NCBI GenBank assembly: GCA_003222755.1
Contig: QHXA01000127.1
Location: 395 to 15,525, forward strand
Direction: 5' to 3'
Source: Acidobacteriota bacterium
GTDB lineage: Bacteria > Acidobacteriota > Terriglobia > 20CM-2-55-15
Length of the DNA stretch: 15,131 nt
Shown here: piece by piece, positions 1 to 6,816 of the stretch
Numbering within the stretch: the first letter of the stretch is position 1
Layout: each line of letters begins with the position of its first letter
Position numbers and translations under genes: made by a program
Notes under the pieces: generated by a model
Database searches by the model: none
Told to the model about the DNA's origin: nothing
The model's input: the letters and a program-made list of their open reading frames with translations, nothing else

Positions 1-984
1 ATTTCCCGATCGGCAATGTGGCTCGTGCTCACCGACGGAAAGAATGATGTTCATCCGAATAAGGGAGATGATCCGGGTCTGCTGGAGGGCGATCAAGGCT
101 TGGCGAAGGTTGTCAGCAGCGCGCGGACTTCGGGGTTTACTGTGGTCACAATCGGTTTGGGCGATACACCCGGATCGATAGATGCGGCCGCCCTACGCCG
201 GATCGCCAGCCCCGATCACTACTGGTCGGCCGGCAATCTTCAAAGCTTGGAACAGATTTTTCGCAGGGAAAAGGAGGCGTTGATCAATCAGTTTGATGTG
301 ACCTTTGCTACCGGCTGGCGTGATACGCGGAGCTTGATGGGGCGGGATATTCGGTTTCGGGTTCGAATGCACACCGATGACGGCCGTTTATTTGAGAGTG
401 ATCCGATTGCGTTCGCGACGCCTGAGACTTCGGAGCCGCCATTCGAGGGACTCTTGAGCGCCAATGAAGAGGAAGCTTTGATCCGCCAGGGCCCTCTCAA
501 GACAGAGGGGCCGCCCGTCGAGTCCTTCGAGGATGTGCTCCTGTCTCGGCTGATGATTATGGCCGTCCTCGGGCTCGTGCTGGCTGCTTTGTGGTTCGGA
601 GTGCCTCGAATGATTTGGCCGGAAAGATATCTGAAGGCAATGGCTGCCCATTATGCAAGGGTAAATATGCCGGTGCGTCCTCAGCTTCCAGGCCCGCTGG
701 CAAACATGCCGCGGCCGAACATTCCAGCGCGGCCTGGAATGCCGCGTCCGCCTGCACCGTCGGCGGCACGGGGAAAGCCGGACCCGACTGCCACGATCGC
801 GGAGTCCAAAGTGACGCTACGTCCGCAGCCTCCCCGAGCTGCCGCACCGCCCAGCATCGCTCCGAAAGCAGCTCCGAAGCCGCGCCGGCCCGTGGGCGAA
901 ACGATTGTTACCGGAGCACAGCCTCCGGGTGATACCGACCCGTGGGGGTTAGATCCTCCACCAGATGCGCCGCGAAAGCGCTGA
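1..984 (+). CDS. VWA-domain membrane protein, C-terminal part (5' partial)
   Basis: The reading frame is open from base 1, so the gene starts upstream. The visible part begins inside a von Willebrand factor A domain: the strand and loop WLVLTDGKND, followed by FTVVTIGLGD, match the second half of such a fold. The MIDAS DxSxS motif would lie upstream of the window. A beta-rich segment follows (about bases 290-420). One hydrophobic membrane segment lies at about bases 544-606 (LMIMAVLGLVLAALWFGV), followed by basic residues, so by the positive-inside rule the VWA part is extracytoplasmic and the tail cytosolic. The tail (about 120 residues) is rich in Pro, Ala and Arg, and contains Thr sites such as GETIVTG. 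VWA proteins occur in some T6SS loci (for example the periplasmic VWA part of PpkA), but I see no kinase domain here. The role is inferred only from position beside tssB. The stop at 982-984 may be a frameshift end, because a repeat-coding frame continues to 1252. Confidence 0.85.
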   Translation: MSRSAMWLVLTDGKNDVHPNKGDDPGLLEGDQGLAKVVSSARTSGFTVVTIGLGDTPGSIDAAALRRIASPDHYWSAGNLQSLEQIFRREKEALINQFDVTFATGWRDTRSLMGRDIRFRVRMHTDDGRLFESDPIAFATPETSEPPFEGLLSANEEEALIRQGPLKTEGPPVESFEDVLLSRLMIMAVLGLVLAALWFGVPRMIWPERYLKAMAAHYARVNMPVRPQLPGPLANMPRPNIPARPGMPRPPAPSAARGKPDPTATIAESKVTLRPQPPRAAAPPSIAPKAAPKPRRPVGETIVTGAQPPGDTDPWGLDPPPDAPRKR

Positions 985-985
985 C

Positions 986-1222
986 CCAGGTGTGGGGGGA
1001 CCGGCCGGTGGTGAAGAGGTCGCGAAGCGGCGTACCGAAGCGATCCGGCCGGTGGGCCCGACACCAGGTGTGGGGGGACCGGCCGGTGGTGAAGAGGTCG
1101 CGAAGCGGCGTACCGAAGCGATCCGGCCGGTGGGCCCGACACCAAGTGTGGGGGGACCGGCCGGTGGTGAAGAGGTCGCGAAGCGGCGTACCGAAGCGAT
1201 CCGGCCGGTGGGCCCGACACCA
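986..1222 (+). repeat. 78-bp tandem repeat, three copies
   Basis: Three head-to-tail copies start at 986, 1064 and 1142, each 78 bp (26 codons). Copies 1 and 2 are identical; copy 3 differs by one base (G to A at 1145). The array ends with the first bases of a fourth copy (about 1220-1222). Each unit contains the submotif ccggccggtgg twice, 44 bp apart, and the perfect palindrome accggccggt. The frame of 965-1252 reads through all copies as a Pro/Gly-rich repeat containing VGGPAGGEEV and EAIRPVGPTP, ending with TAA at 1250-1252 that overlaps the tssB Shine-Dalgarno. It may be a frameshifted extension of the VWA protein tail, or a non-coding repeat expanded by slippage. There are no spacers between copies, so it is not CRISPR. 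Confidence 0.95.
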
Positions 1223-1265
1223 AAAGACGAGTTGAAATGTTTCGTGATGTAAGGAGTGAAATGAT

Positions 1266-1742
1266 ATGCCTAAGATTGAAGTGATTCGAAAAGGAGTAAC
1301 ACCGGCGGCGCGCCCCGTCCCTACCGACACGACAGCTGCCGTCTTACCGATGACTCTGAACCGAGTTGGTAAGGAAGTCGAGGATGAAGATGAGGTGCCA
1401 ATTTCCGTCGACAGCGTGAATGACGCTTTCGCGAAATTCAAACCTTCGGTGCATCTGGAAACAACCGCTGGTGAAGACGCCACAGAGTTCGTGGTTGATG
1501 TTGCTTTTCGGACTCTGAAGGACTTCGATCCTGAGAACATTCAGAAACGTGTTCCGGGGAAGCGGAACGATCTGGCGGATCTGAAAAACAGTATCGATCT
1601 GCTTTACCGGCTCAAGGACAGGTGGTCCTTGCCCGGTGTGAAAAAAGCTTGGTCCGATCCAAATCAGCGGCAGCAGATCATTGCCGCTGTGAACGAGCTT
1701 CGGCAGCAACTACAGAAACTCGCGCAGCAAGGAGGTAAATAA
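1266..1742 (+). CDS. tssB: T6SS contractile sheath small subunit TssB (VipA)
   Basis: TssB pairs with TssC to build the contractile sheath around the Hcp tube in the cytoplasm. The 158-residue product carries the family signature in its second half: VAFRTLKDFDPENIQKRVPG, then a DL..LK stretch and a helical C-terminus (VNELRQQLQKL) that interlocks with TssC. It is slightly shorter than proteobacterial TssB (about 165-170), and its N-terminal half diverges, with an acidic run EVEDEDEVP. The start is ATG 1266, with AAGGAG at 1251-1256; the nearby ATG at 1261 leads to an early stop in another frame. tssC follows 2 bases after the stop, with its Shine-Dalgarno inside the last tssB codons, so the two are tightly coupled. 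The family call is also supported by the neighbouring tssC. Confidence 0.93.
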   Translation: MPKIEVIRKGVTPAARPVPTDTTAAVLPMTLNRVGKEVEDEDEVPISVDSVNDAFAKFKPSVHLETTAGEDATEFVVDVAFRTLKDFDPENIQKRVPGKRNDLADLKNSIDLLYRLKDRWSLPGVKKAWSDPNQRQQIIAAVNELRQQLQKLAQQGGK

Positions 1743-1744
1743 CC

Positions 1745-3106
1745 ATGGCGGACCAGGAAAGCACGACTACTGTGACAACGGATACGATTATCGACGTCGC
1801 GCAGGACAAGGCGGTCAAGAAAGTCTTGCGGGATATGTTTGCCGACATCCAACCGAGGCTGGGAGAAGAGAAGACCGACTTACTCGAGATCTTCACGCCC
1901 GAAGGTGCCGCCGAACTGCTTCAGCGCCTGACCGATTTTACAGCGCTCCTGTCCGTCGAGGATAGCTACCAGGAGACGCTAACCAAGTTTCAAGCGCAAA
2001 TTGACAAAGCCGAGAAAATTCGCGACGAGGTGCTCGCGACGCTTTACGAGAAGATCAAACCGATTGAAGCCAGTTACCGGCAGGTCTGGCTGTTCTTCGA
2101 AAATACCGAAGTGCCTGACGGAAAGAAGCGAAAACCCGTCGAGTTTTTCATCTTCAACGCAGATACGACGTCCATGAAGAACCGGGAAAGCGCAACCCTT
2201 GCGGCCATCAAGAAATTTACAACCTCGCGAAATGACAATTTCAACTTCCGCGATGACATCTGCAATCTGGTGGTTTCCGGCTCGATTCCGCAATCGGTGC
2301 GCGAAGCACTCGAGGAGGAAGCCTATAAATGGGGGATGTTGCTGATTACGGATTTGGGCACGGAACGGTCGTTTAAGGAAGTTCAGAACCAATTCCGCCC
2401 GGGAGGCAAGTATGAATTCCTGAAGCGGCCGGACAGCAAAGCCGCATCCGATGTCGTCACCGTAGGTTATCTAAAGTTGCGTGAATCTTACTGGTTTGAA
2501 AAAGGTGATGAAGACGGCATCTACTCGCCGGCATCTTTGCTTTTTGCGGGCGCCGTGGCTCGCACCGATCGCCAAGTTGGAGTTGTCCAAGGCGCCACTG
2601 GAACCAAGCTTGGACAGATCAAAGGCGTGGACAAGGCTCGCATCGAGTGCCTGACCAGCGAAATGGAGCTTCTCAGCATGGAGATGCAGGTTCTGCCCAT
2701 CATCCGCGACGCCGACAACCATCTATGTTTCTATGGTTGCCGTTCGCTGGCTGAAGATCCATATGGTGTGTACAAGTTCTTTTCGTCTTACCGGGTCCTT
2801 TGTTATTTGGAGCGGCGAATTGCGACATACCTGCGCGAAGTAGCCGGGCGTGTGCTGACTCGCGAACTGATGGACCAGGAGATCGAAAAGCCTTTGACCC
2901 GCTTGATGGAAGAGCAGAAGGAGCAAGGAACAATTATCGACTACAAGCTGTTTGTAGATAAGGATTCGAACAAACGGATGCAGGGGATCTGCGACATCTA
3001 TTTGGAAGTGATGCCAACAGGTCCGGCGGAAACTTTTCGGATTAAGATTGACGTTCCCGAATTTAAATCCGCAGGAGCAGCCCCGGGCGCGGGTGGAGCT
3101 GGTTAG
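1745..3106 (+). CDS. tssC: T6SS contractile sheath large subunit TssC (VipB)
   Basis: This is the large sheath protein, which assembles with TssB into the extended sheath and drives Hcp/VgrG ejection on contraction. At 453 residues it is somewhat shorter than the usual 490-500. The N-terminal part (about residues 1-110) is mostly helical, matching the TssB-binding and linker region. The central and C-terminal parts contain NFRDDICNLVVSGSIPQSV, PASLLFAGAVARTD and YKFFSSYRVLCYLERRIATY, where the last resembles the conserved block in which sheath proteins cross-link. The protein ends in a beta strand plus tail FRIKIDVPEF, typical of TssC, followed by a Gly/Ala-rich end. Start ATG 1745 has a perfect AAGGAGGT at 1729-1736. 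A 436-bp gap with a hairpin and a separate promoter follows, so tssBC probably form the end of one transcription unit. Confidence 0.95.
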   Translation: MADQESTTTVTTDTIIDVAQDKAVKKVLRDMFADIQPRLGEEKTDLLEIFTPEGAAELLQRLTDFTALLSVEDSYQETLTKFQAQIDKAEKIRDEVLATLYEKIKPIEASYRQVWLFFENTEVPDGKKRKPVEFFIFNADTTSMKNRESATLAAIKKFTTSRNDNFNFRDDICNLVVSGSIPQSVREALEEEAYKWGMLLITDLGTERSFKEVQNQFRPGGKYEFLKRPDSKAASDVVTVGYLKLRESYWFEKGDEDGIYSPASLLFAGAVARTDRQVGVVQGATGTKLGQIKGVDKARIECLTSEMELLSMEMQVLPIIRDADNHLCFYGCRSLAEDPYGVYKFFSSYRVLCYLERRIATYLREVAGRVLTRELMDQEIEKPLTRLMEEQKEQGTIIDYKLFVDKDSNKRMQGICDIYLEVMPTGPAETFRIKIDVPEFKSAGAAPGAGGAG

Positions 3107-3171
3107 GCAGTCACCGGTTACGTTATTCGAAGCTGAGGATGCAGTTTCGCCTCTCGAAGGAAATCGAACGA

Positions 3172-3199
3172 ATGGGCGAACCCGTCAGGTTCGCCCCAT
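3172..3199. repeat. Imperfect palindrome downstream of tssC
   Basis: The arms atgggcgaacc (3172-3182) and ggttcgccccat (3188-3199) pair around a 5-base loop, with one bulged C. It lies 65 bp after the tssC stop. There is no T run behind it, so a classic intrinsic terminator is doubtful. Its GGGCG/CGCCC core resembles that of the three palindromes found after hcp, before tssG and before clpV, but the loop and flanks differ, so membership of the same family is uncertain. It could stabilise the 3' end of the tssBC message. Confidence 0.7.
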
Positions 3200-3288
3200 C
3201 CTTTCATCGTCATCGTGACCTATTCGCATCGGGAGGTTCTGCCGAGGCAGGCAGGATGTGTCCGGCTTCAAAGGACACGAACGGTTGC

Positions 3289-3325
3289 CTATCACACCTG
3301 ATAGCGACGTCATCAACCCTGATAG
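3289..3325. promoter_or_regulatory. Tandem palindromic activator sites (candidate UAS for a sigma-54 enhancer-binding protein)
   Basis: Two related 16-bp elements lie 21 bp apart (start to start), which puts them on the same face of the helix. The first is CTATCACACCTGATAG (3289-3304), a perfect 6-bp inverted repeat with 4-bp spacing. The second is TCATCAACCCTGATAG (3310-3325), which keeps the right half exactly and 12 of 16 positions overall. They lie about 107-143 bp upstream of the sigma-54 -24 element at 3432, the usual distance for NtrC-type activators that loop DNA. The geometry is seen directly; the binding protein is inferred, and no activator gene is in the window. Confidence 0.55.
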
Positions 3326-3431
3326 TTCAAATGAGCAGATTCGTGAATCTCAGCGAGCGCGGTGATTGGTAAGTCGCGGATTTTATTGTGCGACATGTTG
3401 GAAACGCACTCTTGGCAAGCAGTCAAAGCGG

Positions 3432-3447
3432 TGGCAGACAGCTTGCA
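3432..3447 (+). promoter_or_regulatory. Sigma-54 promoter for hcp
   Basis: TGGCAG-acagc-TTGCA matches the sigma-54 (RpoN) consensus TGGCAC-N5-TTGC with exact spacing; the only change is C to G at the last base of the -24 box. Transcription would start near 3458, giving a leader of about 85 nt before hcp ATG 3543. Known T6SS clusters in Vibrio and Pseudomonas use RpoN with a dedicated activator (VasH type), often at hcp operons. Together with the two palindromes upstream, this is a coherent sigma-54 control region. Confidence 0.75.
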
Positions 3448-3542
3448 TTAAGGAAGACAGCAAGTGATCGAAACCGGAAACGGAAAGTTGAAGTAACAGT
3501 TCGAAACCAAAAAGTCATTAACGAAAGAAAAGGAGAAAGACA

Positions 3543-4010
3543 ATGGCAGGATCAGGCAGAGTGAGCGTAACAGTAGACGGAACCAAGTTTGATGCGATTA
3601 CCGTGAATTTCGGTATCACGACTCAAAAGGATCAGGCGGGAATGCCGATTTTGCAGACGCTCAATACCAAAGCATGTGTGTGGGTCGACGCGCACGACAA
3701 CAAGAATTTCCCATTCGACACGTTTCAGAAGTTGTTCGGGCTCGCCAACGTGCCCGACAATTCCAAGCTCAAGGACATGAAGATCGAGTACTGGCTGGAC
3801 GACACCAAAGCGGACGCACTATGCACGTACAAATTCAAGGGGTGGATCAGCAAGTTCGCGACGTACAACCCGCCCGTGGTGCAGGGCGCAAGCGTCGGAG
3901 GTTCGAACATCCAGGCCAGCTGGGAAAACCAGTTCAACAACATCTGCTACTTGGAACTGGAACCCATTATCAACACGACCAACCAATCCGAAGTTCTGAT
4001 TGGCAACTAG
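3543..4010 (+). CDS. hcp: T6SS inner tube protein Hcp (TssD)
   Basis: Hcp hexamers stack into the tube that is expelled with VgrG and can carry small effectors in the lumen. The 155-residue product fits the family length (about 155-170) and its beta-barrel pattern: a start of alternating strands (RVSVTVDGTKFDAITVNFGI), a central helix (FPFDTFQKLFGLANV), and a C-terminal half with YKFKGWISKFATYNPPVV and the strand CYLELEPI. The sequence diverges from proteobacterial Hcp, so the call rests on size, pattern and position between the sheath and baseplate genes. ATG 3543 has AGGAGA at 3531-3536, a strong site fitting a highly expressed structural protein. It has its own sigma-54 promoter upstream and a perfect hairpin directly downstream, so it may be transcribed at a different level from its neighbours. 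Confidence 0.85.
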   Translation: MAGSGRVSVTVDGTKFDAITVNFGITTQKDQAGMPILQTLNTKACVWVDAHDNKNFPFDTFQKLFGLANVPDNSKLKDMKIEYWLDDTKADALCTYKFKGWISKFATYNPPVVQGASVGGSNIQASWENQFNNICYLELEPIINTTNQSEVLIGN

Positions 4011-4021
4011 CAGTTCTGCTA

Positions 4022-4046
4022 TAAGGGCGGTTTATAACCGCCCTTA
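4022..4046. terminator. Perfect hairpin after hcp (partial terminator or mRNA 3'-end protector)
   Basis: The arms taagggcggtt (4022-4032) and aaccgccctta (4036-4046) are perfect complements around the loop tat, starting 12 bp after the hcp stop. No U tract follows, so strong termination is not assured. The arms belong to the same GGGCGGT/ACCGCCC palindrome type seen at 9168-9190 and 11870-11895, so this could be a REP-like repeat reused as an RNA stabiliser. Such a hairpin would let hcp mRNA outlast the downstream baseplate transcript. Confidence 0.6.
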
Positions 4047-4064
4047 CGGCGCCGGAGTTCTGAA

Positions 4065-4424
4065 GTGAATTTCATTGGTTTTCCAGTAAGAATCGCCAGC
4101 AACGGCTGGCTTCGGCGTTCACCGAGTCCGGAAGAAGCCGTGATGCAGGTGTTGGAGATCATGGCGCGAACTCCGGGTGATGGGGGCTGGCGCGGTGTGA
4201 AGGAGTTCGGTTTACGTGACTACATGATGACGATGGGCAACAGACGCGGCTTGCAACCAGAGGCGATTCAGGCTGCCAATCGAATCCTCACCGATCAGGA
4301 CATCCGGTGGTTTCGCGTCGATGCAGTAGAGAGGGAAGAAGGCAGAGATCCGTCGGAAGGTATTTATCGGGTCTCCGTTTTCTTCGCAGGCAAAGGGACG
4401 GAAATTTTGAAGGTACGAATGTAA
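4065..4424 (+). CDS. tssE: gp25-like baseplate wedge protein (TssE-type)
   Basis: This 119-residue protein resembles the GPW/gp25 family of baseplate wedge proteins, to which TssE belongs. Supporting features are the opening FIGFPVRI..NGWL, a helix plus PG segment VMQVLEIMARTPGD, then KEFGLRDYM, which corresponds to the YGLPD or FG motif of the family, and a final beta hairpin with YRVSVFFAGKG. Proteins opening with xIGFPxRI are more typical of phage tails and extracellular contractile systems than of classical TssE, so this looks like a gp25-proximal version. It would initiate sheath polymerisation on the baseplate. The start is GTG 4065 with GGAG at 4054-4057. Its TAA (4422-4424) lies 22 bp before the vgrG start, so the two are in one operon. 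Confidence 0.75.
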   Translation: MNFIGFPVRIASNGWLRRSPSPEEAVMQVLEIMARTPGDGGWRGVKEFGLRDYMMTMGNRRGLQPEAIQAANRILTDQDIRWFRVDAVEREEGRDPSEGIYRVSVFFAGKGTEILKVRM

Positions 4425-4446
4425 TGCCTTCTGTTGGGACGATGCA

Positions 4447-5499
4447 ATGTTGCAACCTAAGATCGCAGGAAAGAAGATCAGTGAAGCCATGGTACGTTCC
4501 GTGGATGTCTACCAGGAGATTGGTAGCCACCACCGCTGTACAGTGGATTTCACCCGAGACGATTTGGTTCCTTCGCGCCTGGACGCCTTTTTGGGTCAAC
4601 CGCTGGTCATTGAAGCAGTCATCCCCGGCGGGCCAACGGTTACGATCTTTGAAGGATTCATAAGCGGAGGCACACTCGAGCACCAGCTTTATGGAGGGAC
4701 CGCCGTTGTTCTTGAGGGCAGCTCCGAATCCACGAAGCTCGATTCCAATACGCGTGAAGCATACTACCTGAAAAAAACTCTGGCGGATGTCGCGCGCGAT
4801 CTCGGCAGTAAGAACGGTGTCAAGGTCAATGTCAATGGCGATGCAGGGTCGCCATTAAATTATGTGCAACGGGGCGAAACGGATTTCGCATTTCTCCGCC
4901 GTCTCGCTGATGACTGCGGCTGCTTTATCCGTCCTACAGTGGACGGAGTCGAGATCCGGAAGGGTTTTAACGGCTCCGGCGTCACGCTGACCTGGAATAC
5001 CGACTTACTCTTGTTCCAGGTCACGGGCCAGCTTCAACCTTTGACCGTTCGCGGTGCCCACTACGATCCGAAGCAAAAGAAAGGCATCCGGCTACAGAAG
5101 ACCGTTCAGAAGGGTAAGTTCACGGGTGCTTACGACAACTTGGTAGGCGCGGTGCACAACGCTTCTGCTGCAGTCTTACCTTCTCACCAAACTTTGGAGT
5201 ATTACAACGCCCGAGCCACGACATTGGACGCGTATAAGAAGGATCTCGAAAAAGAGAGCCAACGTCTATCGGGGTCAACAATCGTAGTCCAAGGTGAATC
5301 TCGTAATCCGCGGTTGATTCCCGGTGAGTCTGTGAAAATCCAGAAGACGCCGGAGGGCGAAGGCGACGTGTGGCTCATCACTACGATGCCGCTAGCGGTT
5401 ACATTAACCACTTCGTCGCCACGCCCTGGGCGGATTACACGGCGCCTAAGAGGCCGCCGCGCGTTCCCAGCATGGGTCTGGTTACCGCGATCGTTGTAG
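4447..5499 (+). CDS. vgrG: VgrG spike protein, N-terminal fragment (gp27-like domain; frameshifted)
   Basis: This frame codes for the gp27-like base of the VgrG spike, the trimer at the tip of the Hcp tube. The first 310 or so residues fit the family: PKIAGKKISEAMVRSVDVYQ at the start, YVQRGETDFAFLRRLADDCG (the conserved Q..E.D..FL.RL.E..G block) near residues 139-158, and NPRLIPGESVKI before the junction. After about residue 312 (GDVWLITT) the frame leaves homology: the last 40 residues are Arg/Pro-rich nonsense ending at TAG 5497-5499. The true protein continues in the -1 frame from about 5373. The two parts together would give a VgrG of about 700 residues. ATG 4447 is chosen because gp27 homology begins within 5 residues of it; no strong Shine-Dalgarno is visible. 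As it stands the gene is either a recent pseudogene or carries a sequence error. Confidence 0.85.
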   Translation: MLQPKIAGKKISEAMVRSVDVYQEIGSHHRCTVDFTRDDLVPSRLDAFLGQPLVIEAVIPGGPTVTIFEGFISGGTLEHQLYGGTAVVLEGSSESTKLDSNTREAYYLKKTLADVARDLGSKNGVKVNVNGDAGSPLNYVQRGETDFAFLRRLADDCGCFIRPTVDGVEIRKGFNGSGVTLTWNTDLLLFQVTGQLQPLTVRGAHYDPKQKKGIRLQKTVQKGKFTGAYDNLVGAVHNASAAVLPSHQTLEYYNARATTLDAYKKDLEKESQRLSGSTIVVQGESRNPRLIPGESVKIQKTPEGEGDVWLITTMPLAVTLTTSSPRPGRITRRLRGRRAFPAWVWLPRSL

Positions 5500-6542
5500 A
5501 GAACAACGACCCGCAAAAGCTCAATCGGCTAAAAATTCGATATCACTGGCAAGAAGACGGCGCCACCGCCTGGACGCGCATGATGACTCCTTACACCGGC
5601 AAAAATCGCGGAGTCATGTTTCTGCCGGAGGTGGATGACGAAGTTGTGGTTGCTTTCGAAAACGGCGATCCCGAGCGGCCTATCGTGATCGGTTCTGTAT
5701 GGAACGGCAAGGATACGGCACCGCGCGATCCATATCGGAGCCAGGATGACATCGATAATAATGAGGTGAAGCGGATCATCACCAGAACCGGAAATACCAT
5801 CGAGATTATCGACACGGATGGCAAGGAAGTCATCGAGATCTACACGCCTAAGAAGGATTGTTGGGTTCAGCTGAACAATGACAAAAAAGCGATATCTCTG
5901 CATGCGGAGAAAGACATCCTCATTGAGGCTCCCAATGGCGAAGTGCGCATTTCCTGCAAAAACCTAGTCACCGATGTCAGCCAGGACGCTTTCACCAAGA
6001 TTCAAGGCAAGAACACCACTCAAGTCCAGGGAGATCACACGCTCGATGTAACAGGCGGACTTCGGCAAGAGAGCAAGCAGACCGTGACCGTTAAGGGTTC
6101 GCTGATCAACGAACTCGCAAGCGGCCGATTTGCGATGGTCGGCGCTCTGGTCGATATCAATCCGATGGCGCCGGTAATCGATATCCCTATGCCGATCATG
6201 GCGCCGGCGGCCAATCCATCAGAATGGAAAGCCGGCCGGGTGTTGAAGCCTGGTGAGGCCGCCGTCTATGACAGCGGCGCAGGCGCAGTCGCGGGCAAGT
6301 TGGCGTTTGAGCATCCCGACAAAGACAAAAAGGACAAGAAACTCTCTTGGGTCGAGATCGAATTGGTGGATGGAGAAGGCAAACCCATTCCAAGCGAAAA
6401 GTATCTCCTCGAATTGCCTGACGGTAAAAAGCGGGAAGGCATGCTCGACTCCGAGGGCCGGGCTCGAGTCGATGGCATCGATCCCGGAACCTGTAAAGTG
6501 TCGTTTCCGAATCGCGATGCGAAGGACTGGAAGAAGCTTTGA
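5370..6542 (+). CDS. vgrG: VgrG spike protein, C-terminal fragment (gp5 OB fold, needle, TTR-like extension)
   Basis: This is the second part of the broken vgrG, open from GTG 5370 and overlapping the first fragment by 130 bp. Its first residues AHHYDAASGYINHFVATP are the conserved end of the gp27 domain. An OB fold follows (about residues 35-116: MGLVTAIVVENNDP, MTPYTGKNRGVMFLPEVDDE, PERPIVIGSVWNG), then the repetitive needle helix (ITRTGNTIEIIDTDG, EAPNGEVRISC, TTQVQGDHTLDVTGG). Beyond a Pro/Met-rich linker, residues 323-390 form a transthyretin-like domain (WVEIELVDGEGKPI, YLLELPDG, GRARVDGIDPGTCKVSFP). TTR-like extensions on some VgrGs recruit effectors; that role here is inferred. No real Shine-Dalgarno precedes 5370, so independent translation is unlikely. 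Confidence 0.85.
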   Translation: MAHHYDAASGYINHFVATPWADYTAPKRPPRVPSMGLVTAIVVENNDPQKLNRLKIRYHWQEDGATAWTRMMTPYTGKNRGVMFLPEVDDEVVVAFENGDPERPIVIGSVWNGKDTAPRDPYRSQDDIDNNEVKRIITRTGNTIEIIDTDGKEVIEIYTPKKDCWVQLNNDKKAISLHAEKDILIEAPNGEVRISCKNLVTDVSQDAFTKIQGKNTTQVQGDHTLDVTGGLRQESKQTVTVKGSLINELASGRFAMVGALVDINPMAPVIDIPMPIMAPAANPSEWKAGRVLKPGEAAVYDSGAGAVAGKLAFEHPDKDKKDKKLSWVEIELVDGEGKPIPSEKYLLELPDGKKREGMLDSEGRARVDGIDPGTCKVSFPNRDAKDWKKL

Positions 6543-6597
6543 GACCTATTCCGGCAAGACTTGCTGAATCGTCACATCACGCGTTAGGACGACAAAT

Positions 6598-6816
6598 ATG
6601 AGTGACTCGCTTGTTCATTCCGAATCGGAGGTTGGCATTGCAGCATTGCACCCCCAGCCAGTGCCGCGCTCCGTGCTTGCCGGTCCCTCGACGGCAGTCG
6701 AGTTCAATGCTGTTCATAAGATCCGTCTGAATTTCGCGCGTATTGGGGACCGTTTGGGAGATGAACGATGGGTGAGATGTACACGGTTAAGCAAGGTGAT
6801 TTTCTCTCGAAGATAG
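6598..6816 (+). CDS. Small ORF of unknown function (doubtful)
   Basis: This 72-codon frame sits in the 225-bp gap between vgrG and the LysM gene. ATG 6598 has TAGGA at 6585-6589 at a plausible distance. The first 40 residues look protein-like (SESEVGIAALHPQPVPRSVL, then AGPSTAVEF), and the segment ALHPQPVP recalls the ALNPQPLPP motif that I remember from small bacterial proteins of unknown function. The last third overlaps the LysM gene out of frame by 49 bp and turns basic and uninformative (RLSKVIFSRR), which suggests a truncated remnant or a chance extension. It is not a member of any T6SS family I know. Confidence 0.3.
   Translation: MSDSLVHSESEVGIAALHPQPVPRSVLAGPSTAVEFNAVHKIRLNFARIGDRLGDERWVRCTRLSKVIFSRR

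Larger units (their letters stand above)
3107..3542. other. Regulatory intergenic region between tssC and hcp
   Basis: This 436-bp gap carries the palindrome at 3172-3199, the paired palindromic sites at 3289-3325 and the sigma-54 promoter at 3432-3447. A 77-codon open frame at 3139-3372 has no convincing Shine-Dalgarno or recognisable protein character and overlaps the operator-like sites, so I do not call it a gene. The end of the region is A-rich, with AGGAGA at 3531-3536 serving hcp. Confidence 0.75.

Noticed and set aside
986..1222. CRISPR array
   Set aside because: The copies are directly adjacent 78-bp units with no unique spacers and no cas genes.
681..1540. Long minus-strand open frames across the VWA tail, the 78-bp array and tssB
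   Set aside because: They are shadows created by GC-rich sequence and by the repeat period being a multiple of three; no ribosome site or family character, and they oppose well-supported genes.
3139..3372. 77-codon ORF between tssC and hcp
   Set aside because: No good Shine-Dalgarno, covers a palindrome and the operator-like sites, and the translation looks random.
5370..5499. Programmed -1 frameshift joining the two vgrG parts
   Set aside because: No slippery heptamer is seen at the junction, and shifting would not restore both VWLITT and VAHHYD, which use the same bases; a repeat-unit loss explains the sequence better.
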